This document shows positions 11,400-21,359 of a stretch of 64,000 bases of DNA, piece by piece. Made by a program: the position numbers and the translations under genes. Position 1 is the first letter of the stretch. Each line of letters opens with the position of its first letter. Location of the stretch: positions 1,237,733 through 1,301,732 of the forward strand of contig JANPWX010000109.1 in assembly GCA_024734555.1 (NCBI GenBank), in the 5' to 3' direction. The notes below the pieces were generated by a model that saw only the letters and a list, made by a program, of their open reading frames with translations, had not been told where the DNA came from and ran no database searches. This stretch comes from Trochalopteron elliotii (Eukaryota; Chordata; Aves; Passeriformes; Leiothrichidae).

Positions 11400-14300
11400 G
11401 GTTTTGCATATGAGGAGTATGTTGACTCGTGATGGCAAGTGCGTGGGCAGGCAAATAACGGCTCTTGCAGTGCAGGGCAGAGCTGGGAGGTGGCAGCATC
11501 TGTTGTGGTTCCCGGGCCTCTCTGTGCGATGTGCAAGCTGCTCTTCCACAAAGCTGCTCTTTAGTATTTAGAGAGGTTGATGCTCGTTTTCTCCTTTCCC
11601 CTGTCTGAGCTGGTCACCCAGGCATGACTGCAAACCAAAACTGCCCCTTAATCAGGCTTATCTTGTGTCACCCTCTCCATGGGGATGAGCATCCCTGCTG
11701 TTCCAGAGGTCTGGCTGCCATCAGCCAGGGCAAAGCTTACAGTGTAGTGCTCAGTGCAGCTTTTTTGGCTTCAAATTTCCACTTTCTCTCTTGAAAGAGA
11801 TGTGCTACCTACCAGAAACCAGAGCGGAAAGAAGTGACAGCTGTTTGAGAGAGGAGAAACCCCAGTAAGGAGTGGCTTTGGAGGCAGCAGAGACTTGCCA
11901 GGAGACTGTGAAACTCAGTGAAAACTGAAAAGAGTCACTTGCATCTCACACTTTGGCAGACTGTCAGCAGGTTTCTTCCTCCCTTACCCCAGTAAAGCCA
12001 GCGCAGCCTTGTGGGAACCAACCTGGGCGCTGGGGGAAGGTGTGAGGCAAGCCAGGCACCATATCTTGTACTCTGTGGGGACTGGAAAGTCCATGAGAAA
12101 CTTCCAGAGGGGACTAGATGGGATAAATATCCCATTTGGGACAGCTTACACCTTTCTCCAGGGTAGGACAGTGGATGTGGTGCCCCTTTTGGCCCCCAGT
12201 GCTGCTGAAGGCTCCCAGTAGCCTCCACGGGCAGTGCTGTAACTCCCAAGCCATTCACTCACACCAGTTTGTAGTTCAGCCTGTTGGGGCTTTTTGTCAG
12301 CAGCAGCCCTGCTGCTTGCCCCAGCAGCTTTGTCAGAGACCTGCTGTGGCCAGCAGGGCCCAGAAAACTGAGGCAGGAGGCAGCTGCAGTGGGAAAGTGG
12401 GAGCTCAGTCAGCAGTTTTGCGTTTTGCTTTCCCGTCAGACACGACACTGACATCATTGAGAGGGTGGACCCTGCTTCATATTTTCCATCCTACCTCTCA
12501 GGCAGCAGAGGTGCCAGACCTTCAGCACTTCCTGCACCCCTTGGCTGCAGCTATGACTCTTCTAGATGCAGTTGGGGCTGAGTCCATTTCTCTCTGGTTG
12601 GATGGTGGTCTGCAGCTGACCAGAGGTTCCCAAGCCATCCACTGCGGTCAGAGGTGTGACAAAGGCATCTCCCACTACCATTTGGGACAGGAGAGCATCC
12701 AGACTGCAGCAGTGCCTGTGCCCCCCAATCCCCATCAGCCTGGCTGCATTGCTGCCCCTTGCAGGGAGGAAGGCTGGGGCCTCAAGATGTGTGGGGTGAG
12801 TGGTGGGGATGCTCCAGGCTGCCAGATGCCATCTCCCATCCCTGCTTGGAGCTCAGGATGCCCAGCAATAACAGACATACTCCCCTGTACCTAGCACGGC
12901 ACTGGCTGTGCTGGCTGAGCATCCCCAAACCAAGCAGTGCCCTGAGATGGGTGTCAGGCCCCACACCCCAGCATCCCTCTTGGGAATGGGGAGTTGAGTG
13001 TGTTTGTGCAGGAGCTCTTCATGCACACATGTGCAAGCACACACGTGCAAGCACACACCAGTGCTCATGAACACACAGATGTGCAAACAACTCACCAGAC
13101 AAATTTGTGTGCCCACCCCCAGATTTGTGCAGCTACCCCGCCCCCCCTGCAGACACACATCCCCTCAGGCCCCCCATCCATGTGCTTCAGCTTCTGCTGA
13201 GCTGGGACTCAGGACCAGCCAAGGAGGAGGCTGTGGCTGCTGGAGCTCTGACATTTCCTGCACAATGTGGTCTGGCAGTTAAAACAACTGCTTCCGACCA
13301 CGGACACCCAGCACTCCCCTGAGGAGTGGCTGCCACCACCTCAATGCCAAAGTGCTTTGTCAGCCTTCTGAGACCATACACCTCTGGAGAGCCTCATCCT
13401 GGTCCCACACTAGGGTCTTGATGATGGGGACTGGCCAGAGCCCTCTGGGAGACCTCAGAGAGCTGGGACTTATCCCTGTCAGCATCTGCAGAAAGCTGGA
13501 TGTGTGGCAACATGTCTGGGCTGTACCTAAGCAAGCAAAAACTTCCTATGTGATGCTTGAGAGCCAGTCTGGCTCCTTATACACCTCAGCTTTGATTAAA
13601 GGTGGTTGGGAACAACATGTGAGCAAGCACATCTTCAAGAAACCTGAACTCATAAACCATGTCTCGGGACAATTGGGCAGGCAGATGAAGATGGAAAGAA
13701 AACCTTTCCTGCACCTTGCAGCTGTGTCTTTGAGGAGAGCCATGCCATGGAGCAGCAAGGCACCATTCCTGAACACCAGGGCATTGCAGATGCCGAGGGA
13801 GAGGGGGTGGTCAGGGTGTAGGACAGTAGGGCGAGTTTCAAGTGAGCACTGTCCTGGTCACTGGGATGTCTCAGAGGTTTTTGGTTAGGAGGGGTTGGAC
13901 TGGAGGTGGTGCATCAGGCATGTGGGTTATTTGTCCCCTGGGTTAATGGGATGGCTTGTGGGTGGGACTGGTCTGTCAGGAACTCTGGGGTGGGAGCATT
14001 GCCATGGCCTTGACTGTCTGGGAAAGTGTCTGTTTTTCCTGGAAGAGAAAGGCCGGAGGGAGCTGGTGGGTGCTGTGGTTGGTGGTTGTTGGGGGTAGGC
14101 TGCTGCACAGGCTGCCTGGACCCCTAACCATGGCCAGGCTGCACAGCTCTGGTGTGTCCTGAGGGGTTTGGGTCCACAACATCTCCATCCTGTCCCACGG
14201 GAGTCTCACCCTACCTGTCACTGAGCTGTTGTAGCCTTACAGAGTATCTATGTTTCCTCCTACTGCCCTCATTCTGCTTTCTCTAGTTTTGCTTTGAGTT

Positions 14301-14940
14301 GTCTCCAGAGTTTCTTCTCCTCTCTGTTCTTCCCTTTGGTGGGATGTGATGCTCAGTGAAGGAGCTGGCAGTCCAGATCCTGGTGCATGGGGCTTGGAGG
14401 GTCAGTCAGGAGCCCTGTGCCTGCCTCCTCCTCTGTCCCAAGACCAAACCCACTGCCCATGGCACTGGAGGGTTGGAGGGGGTTGAGCTCACTCCTTATG
14501 CCTGGAAGGGAACATCATGAGATGCACCAGGTGACCAAAGAACCTAAACCTATGTGGGGTGATACCTGTCCACATCCATTTGCCCCCTTAAATCCCTCTC
14601 CATTGCTCAGCATCCTTCTCCATCCCAGAAGTCCAGGATGATGGGGCAATGTGCCCTCTCTAGAGTACAGCTTGGGCACAGCCCCATTTCCAGAGGAACT
14701 GATCCTCCTTTCCTCAAATCCACCCTTAGATAGGTGAACCCTTCTGCTCCAAGGGCTCAGCTGTGCAGACAGTCCAGCATGGAAGGGAACCTGTAGCCAT
14801 TGCTTGTCCCTAGAGTTGGTGGGTTTCACCACAATGGGGTGGCAGCCATTCACTGCCAATTGCATCAAGGTTGGAGGGGGACTGAGGCAGAGAGAGCTGT
14901 CATGAAGCCATGTCCCAGGAGGATGTGAATGCCCAATTCA
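11400..14940. other. Intergenic, PDCD1 to RTP, left part
   Basis: No recognisable exons. A plus-strand frame of 252 codons at 12136-12894 shows no domain and is probably chance. An alternating purine-pyrimidine CA/TG-rich stretch lies at about 13020-13090. Confidence 0.5.
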
Positions 14941-14949
14941 CCGTCTGCT

Positions 14950-15560
14950 TCATGGATGCAGAAAAGTGAGGATCCGGGAAATTCTAGATGAGTCAACCTG
15001 CCTCAGTACCCAGAAAACTGCTGGAACAAATTACCACCAAGTGGCAAACACTGACAGGGCAGTGCTGGGTCTGAGAACACATATTTAGCAGAAACTTGTG
15101 TCAAACCATCCTCATTTTCTCTTCATTAGGGTGACAGACTGGGTACCACAGGGAAAGCGGGAGTGATGCTATCTTTGTGCTGCCTTACATTACATTCTCA
15201 TAAGCAAATGAGGAAATGGGAAATTCTGTCGGTGTGGGTGGATGGATTCTCAAGAAGCTCTATCCCATGAACAGTTATCAATAGCTCGTGCAGCAGACAC
15301 ATCCAACAGAGATTTTCTGGGGAAGCCTGGCTCACATGAAAACAAGATGCTATTGAAGGAGGATATAGGGGCTGTTTGGGTGGGGGGGTTAGAAATTGAA
15401 TGCACCCTAATGACCTGGAGAAAAGAGCAAAAATTTCCTGAAAGAATGACTGATGGAAAAGAACTGGGTGTGTTCAGCACGGGAAAAAGTGAGAGAAGTC
15501 TTCAGAGTGGGAAAAAACCTCAGTATGAAACAAGCAGTGAGAAATATTTAGGGTTCCGCC
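14950..15560 (+). mobile_element. Old, degraded CR1-type LINE, ORF2 reverse-transcriptase region
   Basis: Recognisable sense-strand landmarks of CR1 ORF2 appear in order: 'actgctggaacaaatta', 'gtcaaaccatcctcattttc', 'attagggtgacagactgg', 'acattctcataagcaaatga', 'agttatcaatagctcg'. The reading frame is broken by many changes. The 109-codon open frame at 15242-15571 falls inside this remnant and is not a gene. Confidence 0.7.
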
Positions 15561-18030
15561 CTGTTGCTTAGATGTCAATTCATCTGTCTTACAAACCTTG
15601 ATGTGCCCATGGACACAGCATCCCCACTGCTGAGGGGATGTTCCTCTCTGCAGTCCTGCATGGGATTTGGGGTTGAATGTCTCTTTCTCCCCCTTCCAGG
15701 GACTGCTGGCAGGATGGAGCCACCAGGGTATGGGATGACCCATGTCAAAGGCGGGGATGGATACCCCAACAGGAATGGGGCACATGTGGGGCAAAGAGGG
15801 TCCTTACAGGCAATGTGGGCACTTTGTCCCTTGGCTGGAGGAGTGGGGAATGTGGAGGCTGACACATAGTGAGAGATGAAGAGGAGGAGAAAGAACTTTG
15901 GGAAATCTTCCTGTGCGCACAGAGGCGGCTCATCCAGGGGTGGGAGCTCAAGTCAAAAATAATTTTGTGCTGTACAAAAACAGCAGGGAAATTACCACCC
16001 GGGCTGCACCTTGTGTGCTTCCTTCACCCATCCCACGGAGAAGCCATGACCAGCGTGCTGGAATGAAGAGGATTGGCTGGGTCTGACCCTCGCAAGGGCT
16101 GCCAGCGCAAGGATGTCATGCTGTGTGCAGGACAGAGCTTGTCCCCATTCCCTGCTGAGGCCAGGCTGTGGGGAGATCCTGTAGGAACAGCTTTTGCTTC
16201 CAGGCAGGTACTGATACTTAGCAAGGTGCTTGGGCAGAGCCAGGAGGTGTGTGTGAAATGGAACAGGATGTCAAAGCAATTTCGTCTCTGTGGGTTGTTC
16301 TAGGAAAGTCCCTCTAGTAAAAGCAAGTCAAAAGCTTTAATAGAGGGACCAGCACTTGGCTGTGTCAGAGATGACTGTAAGGGCTCAGCACATTGCGGGT
16401 CGCGATTTGAGTTGTGTTGCCATGACATAAGAGGGCACTGGTTTCCATCACAGCCAGGTTCTGAAGGCAGGGACCCATTCCTCCACCAGGTATGCCACTG
16501 TATCCCTACTGAGCAGTGTGCCAGAGAGGCAGTGTTTTGGCCCCTGAGGTGGGAAGTGTGGGGAGTGGTGCCTGTCCTGTGGGGAGGATCCCTCTGCCCT
16601 GTGTCAGCAGCCTTGAGGAGGAAGAGCTGGGCTGAAACCACAGATCCCCCAGATTAAGTGATTGGTTTGTTTGGGTGAATATGAGAGTGTCAGGAAACAG
16701 GGCTGAGAGCAGCCTGGGGGCTCCTCCTCCTCAAAATAGCTGGAGATGTTTAACACAGGCATGCCCTAGATGTAAAGGGAAGGTGTTAAAACCTTTAGGT
16801 TTTTCCTGCATTCAACCTCCCCCCCAGGGTAAATCTTGGACAATAACACAGAAGGGGTCAAGGGGGACAGGCAGATGCTGCAGGGTGGTGGCTGCATGCT
16901 GGCCACCCTGGTGCTGACTAGGTCCCCATGCCATGCTGGGCCATGGTGCCAGCTGTGAGACCAACCCTTTCCCTACTTAGCTCCCACCTTCTGCACCATG
17001 AGATTTGCAGCCCTGAAGACCCCTCTGTGGCTGGGTCTTCATAGGGATGAAGGGATCTTCTATAATGAACCTATATATATGGGGCCCCAGGGAAAGGAAT
17101 GAGAGGAGGCTGGGAAGATCTGCTGCTTCGTCTCTTCCTCCTCATGCACCAGCGCTATGCCAGGGATGTCCCCCAGCTCCCATTTGTGAACATTGAAAAC
17201 ACTGGTGGGATCATCCCTCCTTCACTATCCTGCTTGTAATTTACAGCCCCAGCACAAGCAGGACCCAATGAACACATGACAGGGGTCTTGGCAAGGAGGT
17301 CTATCTGTAGGTTAGGGCTTTCTACCTCTTCATAAGCCTCCTGAAGACCTTGGCTTCTCTGCTCCCAAGCACTTCCTTCCAGTCCTGCTCCAGATGATGG
17401 TATCAAGTTGTAATTGAGAGTGGAAGGGACCTCAAAGAAGGAAAATGTGGAAGCTGAAGGTTTGCTCTGCCCTGGAATCTCGTCACCTGCATTTGCTGTC
17501 ACAGGAGGGACAGCACACGTTGTGAAGGTGTTACAGGGCTCTTGGTACTAATGACTCCTGGCTTTTCTCTTCCAGCAGCAAAGATCAGAGCCTCCCTGAC
17601 AGGCTGTGGTCCCTGGGATTTACCTACATGGACTGCCTGGAGCTAAATCTGCCTTATCAAGATCTTTCTCAAACTCAAGACCTGTTATCATTTGGCATCT
17701 TATTTAACCTGCTCTCCATCCTGCATTGCTCTCCGTGGGATTTTCTGGGGGACCTGTGCACCCCGAGAGGTGTGAGGTGGGAGGCAGAGGGCTGCAGGCG
17801 GCCCCAGCCCTGCTGTTTACACCTTGCCTGGGTGCTCTCAGCTCAGAGCACACCTCATCTCTTTTGATTTTACATACCGTGCTGTCCTCCCTAACTTTCC
17901 ACCCTGCAGTTTCATGTTAGGCCTTTTTCTGCTCAAATTGGCTGAAAGTTGGTAAAAATAGCCCATGGTTGGTGGCAGCTATTGAGAGAGATAAGGTTAT
18001 CTGGAGCTTTATCAGCTGCTGAGTCCTGCA
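15561..18030. other. Intergenic, PDCD1 to RTP, right part
   Basis: No exon or repeat recognised on either strand. The RTP promoter begins at the right edge of this stretch. Confidence 0.5.
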
Positions 18031-18039
18031 TTTTCAATG

Positions 18040-18052
18040 GGTTTCACTTTCA
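18040..18052 (+). promoter_or_regulatory. ISRE upstream of the RTP gene
   Basis: GGTTTCACTTTCA (reverse strand GAAAGTGAAACC) contains a perfect TTTCNNTTTC interferon-stimulated response core. It lies about 140 bp upstream of a TATATATA box and 403 bp upstream of the RTP start codon. Mammalian RTP4 is a well-known interferon-induced gene, so this placement is meaningful. Function is inferred. Confidence 0.6.
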
Positions 18053-18180
18053 TTATTCCTAAGCTGGGCAAATCTGAGTTCTCCCCACTGTCATGAATGT
18101 GATGGGCATGGGGTTTTGTTTCCAGTCTTTCTGCCTATGGACAGAGCAGCATTGTGGATTTCCATGGTCAGGAGTCCGTG

Positions 18181-18190
18181 TATATATATT
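18181..18190 (+). promoter_or_regulatory. TATA-like box of the RTP gene
   Basis: The run TATATATATT lies 265 bp upstream of the RTP start codon and 130 bp downstream of the ISRE, implying a start of transcription near 18210. A 5' UTR intron is also possible because tcttccccag sits just before the start codon. Confidence 0.45.
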
Positions 18191-18454
18191 GAGGAAACCC
18201 ACCTTGCCCTTGCTTTAAGGGGCATTTCACCTGGCCGGGACCTGCTGCAGTGTTAGCAGAGACTGTTGACCCAAAGATTGGGATGGGGCGGTGCTGCTTA
18301 TGCAGGAGCAAAGGTTCCCCTCTCCAAGCACATAAACATTGTACAAAGAGGAAAAGTATAGGGAAAAGGCAGTTGCACGTGTATTAGCATTCAGAAGCTG
18401 CAAGCCTGACTTGCAGTCTTTGTCACTACCTCTTCCCCAGCTTCAAGTGGAACT

Positions 18455-18600
18455 ATGGGCACATGGCAGGACATTTTTGCAGTGAAGATTGAAGAAATGC
18501 ACGTAACAGATCCGTGGACCCTTCTGGAGGATGATGCCCTGCAGGTGCAGGCCTGCAGGCCTGGCTGGAAGGAGTTTGTGCAGCACCGTGCTCTTGGGAG
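18455..18600 (+). CDS. RTP exon 1
   Basis: 48 codons plus two bases, ending at a GTAGGT donor. It codes MGTWQDIFAVKIEEMH through FVQHRALG, the conserved N-terminal segment of RTP proteins. Confidence 0.88.
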
Positions 18601-20431
18601 GTAGGTCCTCCCTAAGTCCCTGTTGGAGTGGGATCAGGGTTGATGGGTTGCCATGTGGACCTTTTCCTTTTTCAAAATTTGCTTGCAGGAAACAGGTTTT
18701 TGAGCAAAAGGGGAGTTTGGAGGTGGATGAAGCTGTGAAGAGTTTCTTCATTTTTGTTTGAATCTCAGTTGGTTATTGCCAAACTGGAAAACATTATAAT
18801 TGGAGGGGAGAATCGTTCAGCAGCTCCATAGGCCAAAGGGCAGCTGTTATGTGGCCAGAATTTCTCCATGTTGTAGTCAAGATGAAAAGAGCTCCTTCAG
18901 CAAGTAGGGGGAGTTATACCTCACTAGAACCAAATCTTCTGTGTTTGCACCCAGAGGATGAGGAGAGGGAAAGCCACTCTCCCTCAGGAGATGCCCCAGC
19001 AATGCCTCAGTAGCCCCTGCACCTGCACCAGCCTGTGGGGCCTTGGGCAGAGAGAGGCTGTTGCTCTGCATTGCTGATGAGAAGCCCCATCCCAAACACT
19101 TCCACCCTGGACATTGTTCAGACACCTTGCCTGAGTGGCAGCAAATGGAGCCCTTGGTTGCCAGCCCCTATGCAGATTGTGCAAGATGAAGAGCTGTGGG
19201 CTGCACACTTTTTGGCTCCTCAAGATATTTCTTTACCTGCCCTGCACCCTCCACCCACACCTTCCTTCTATTTTGCTTCTGTTTATTGTCATACCCAGTC
19301 TTGCGCTTGATGCTGACTTTCTGCTGAGCTGTGATGAGCCAGCACAGGTAAGGGGCTGGAATCCCAAATAGGGAACCTGATGCTTCCCACCCCAAGAGCC
19401 CCTGCTTTTGGCAGTGGGGCCAAGATCCCAGCAGGCAGCCTGGCTTCTGAAATCTTTAATGCTGGGGCCAGCTCTCAGCTCACACCTGTGGTGAACTTCC
19501 CAGTCTGGCATCATGCTGTTAGGGGGAGGACAGTTTGGTGTAAACTTGCATGAGTGAAGTTAGTCCATAGTCTGTTAACCCTCATCCCTACTGATTGTGC
19601 TGAAAGCCTCTGGCTCAGCATGGGGTGCCTGGGATGAGCTGGTCTCCTCTTTGCCCTGACAGGTTTCAGTGCTCCCAGTGCTTTCGTGAGTGGTCTTCTG
19701 CCAAAGTGCACATCCTGTTCCACATGTGCCACTGCCAAGGCTGGGGCACGGTACAGATGCGAATCTTTCGCCAGAAATGCAGGCGCTGCCCTAACCCCCG
19801 GCTGGAGGATCCTGAGTTCAGCCTGGAGACTATAGAGACAATTCTGCACAACCTGGTGATAAAGATCCTCCAGTATTTCTACAAAAAGCCTGTCCAGCCC
19901 TCTGACCTCCTGGAAGTCGTGGTTGATATACCGGTAATGGGGCCACACGACCGTGCCCACTGCGAGGCCTGCCAGATTGGCATTTGCAACAGGTCACAGG
20001 AGGCCCCAGCACCGGATGCCTGGAAGCCCTTGATGGATGGGGACAAGCACAGGATGCACAGCACTGAGTCACAGCTGGTGTGGGCATCAGATGTCTGGAA
20101 GTCCTTGACAAATATGGGGGAGGCCAGGACCCATCACACTGGGTCATGGTCATCCCTGAGATCAATTGACCACAAGCCCTTGATTGGTGTGGGCAAGGCC
20201 AGGACCCATCACACTAAATTGAAGCGAGCATGGGTTGCCTGGAATACAGATGTGTCCAGGACCTCTCAGACCCTGAAACACCAGGACTTAAGGCCCCATG
20301 CAGCCTCGACCAACCACCCCTCACCCTCCAAATGGAACTGCTCCCGGAAATGGTGCTGCTGCATTGGGAGTTCTTTGCTCTGTGTTTTGGCACTGATCAT
20401 CTTCCTTGTGTTTTATTTGACCACGAGGTAG
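18455..20431 (+). CDS. Receptor-transporter protein (RTP4/RTP5-like), 3CxxC zinc domain, membrane-anchored, complete, 2 exons
   Basis: Join 18455-18600, 19663-20431: 915 bp, 304 residues. The N-terminal RTP domain runs from WQDIF through W-x-LL to GWKEF. Zinc-type pairs are Cys52-Cys55, Cys88-Cys91 and Cys149-Cys152, plus Cys157; the last cluster is HCEACQIGIC, very like human RTP4. A three-unit 25-residue repeat follows (167-241), then a Cys-rich stretch and a C-terminal membrane segment about 283-301. Family role: RTPs are C-terminally anchored proteins that help receptors reach the cell surface; RTP4 is also interferon-induced and antiviral. The start has A at -3 and G at +4. Neighbours are PDCD1 upstream (as with human RTP5) and MASP1 convergent downstream (as with human RTP1), so one-to-one orthology is unclear and no symbol is given. 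Confidence 0.92.
19663..20431 (+). CDS. RTP exon 2
   Basis: Follows a ttgccctgacag acceptor and restores the split Arg codon, then FQCSQCFREWSSAKVHILFH. It carries the zinc domain, the tandem repeat, the membrane anchor and a TAG stop. Confidence 0.93.
20015..20239 (+). repeat. In-frame coding tandem repeat in RTP, 3 x 75 bp
   Basis: Units are 20015-20089, 20090-20164 and 20165-20239. Each is exactly 75 bp and codes 25 residues. Units begin DAWKPL, DVWKSL and IDHKPL, and share a later R-x-H-H-T-like block (ARTHHT in units 2 and 3, RMHST in unit 1). Units 2 and 3 share the string ggccaggacccatcacact. The repeat lies between the zinc domain and the membrane anchor. Confidence 0.9.
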
Positions 20432-20707
20432 AAGGCCCTGGGGATTGCAAAGAGGAACTGGGGCGATGGCTAGGGAAGCTGATGAACTGCCTGGAAAATT
20501 GGGTACCCAAGGTCAGCCCTTGCTCTTGGCTCAGCAAGCTCCCCAGCTCCTGTTGGCATGGGAACACATTGGGATGCCTCAGCCAGGCACCTTGTCCTGC
20601 AGTCTCTGGAAGATTGATGGGTCTGATGGATTCTTATGGGACAAATTCTGTATGAGGATGAATCTCCCAGCTACCCCATGTACAGGATGAGGTTTATTAC
20701 TTGCAAG

Positions 20708-20713
20708 AATAAA
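20708..20713 (+). terminator. Poly(A) signal of RTP
   Basis: First AATAAA after the RTP stop, 277 bp downstream. Confidence 0.65.
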
Positions 20714-20821
20714 ACAAGCCCCTTCTCCTCAGCCCAAGGATGCATTTATGCTTTTTAATTTCTCAAAAGCCTTTTCTAGGTGTGTGTGGGCATTTCAGAG
20801 GGAAGCTGGATAACACACTGA

Positions 20822-21290
20822 TGTTTTAGTTGTTGCAAGTAGTGCTTACTCTAAGTCAAGAACATTTCTGTTTCCCGTGCTCTGCCAGTGGAGCAGGTGT
20901 ACTAGGAGCTGGGGGGTAGCACGGCCAGGACAGCTGACCAGAACTGGCCCAAGGGACCTTCCATACCACAGATCATCCTGCTCAGTGGATAAACTAGAGG
21001 AGTTGGCTGGGAGGGGCTGATTGCTCCAAGGGATGGGCTGGACATCGGTCAGAGGGTGGTGAACAACTGTAGTGTGCAGCTCTTGTCTTTATGGTGTCTC
21101 TCTTTATCTCTCTGTTCATGATTCTTGTTATTATTAATACTTACTTTGTTTCAGTTATTGAACTGTTCTTATCTCAGCTCACAGACTTTACCCTTTTCCA
21201 GTTCTCCTCCCCATCCTACTGGGGCAGGGTGGATTGACTGAGTGAGAGGCTGTGCTATACTTAGTTGCTGGCTGGGCTTAAACCACAGCA
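20822..21290 (+). mobile_element. Solo LTR of an avian endogenous retrovirus
   Basis: Landmarks of a common songbird LTR appear in order: 'tagttgttgcaagtagtgct', 'ggccaggacagctgacc', 'ggacatcggtcagagggtgg', 'attgaactgttcttatctca', 'gctgggcttaaaccacagca'. It begins near TG and ends near CA. No gag, pol or env sequence is next to it, so it is a solo LTR. It starts about 110 bp after the RTP poly(A) signal, in the same direction as RTP. Confidence 0.75.
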
Positions 21291-21294
21291 ACTT

Positions 21295-21352
21295 CAATAA
21301 ATTTTGAATATATTTTGAATATATTTTGAATAAACTTGAATATATTTTGAAA
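21295..21352 (+). repeat. Short AT-rich tandem repeat
   Basis: Imperfect 12-mer units of the form TTTTGAATATAT, about four to five copies, directly after the LTR. Confidence 0.75.
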
Positions 21353-21359
21353 TAGCCTG

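Noticed and set aside
12136..12894. 252-codon plus-strand open frame between PDCD1 and RTP
   Set aside because: No domain; composition like translated non-coding DNA; no conserved neighbour would predict it.
15242..15571. 109-codon plus-strand open frame
   Set aside because: Lies inside a decayed CR1 ORF2 remnant and is not in a convincing reverse-transcriptase frame.
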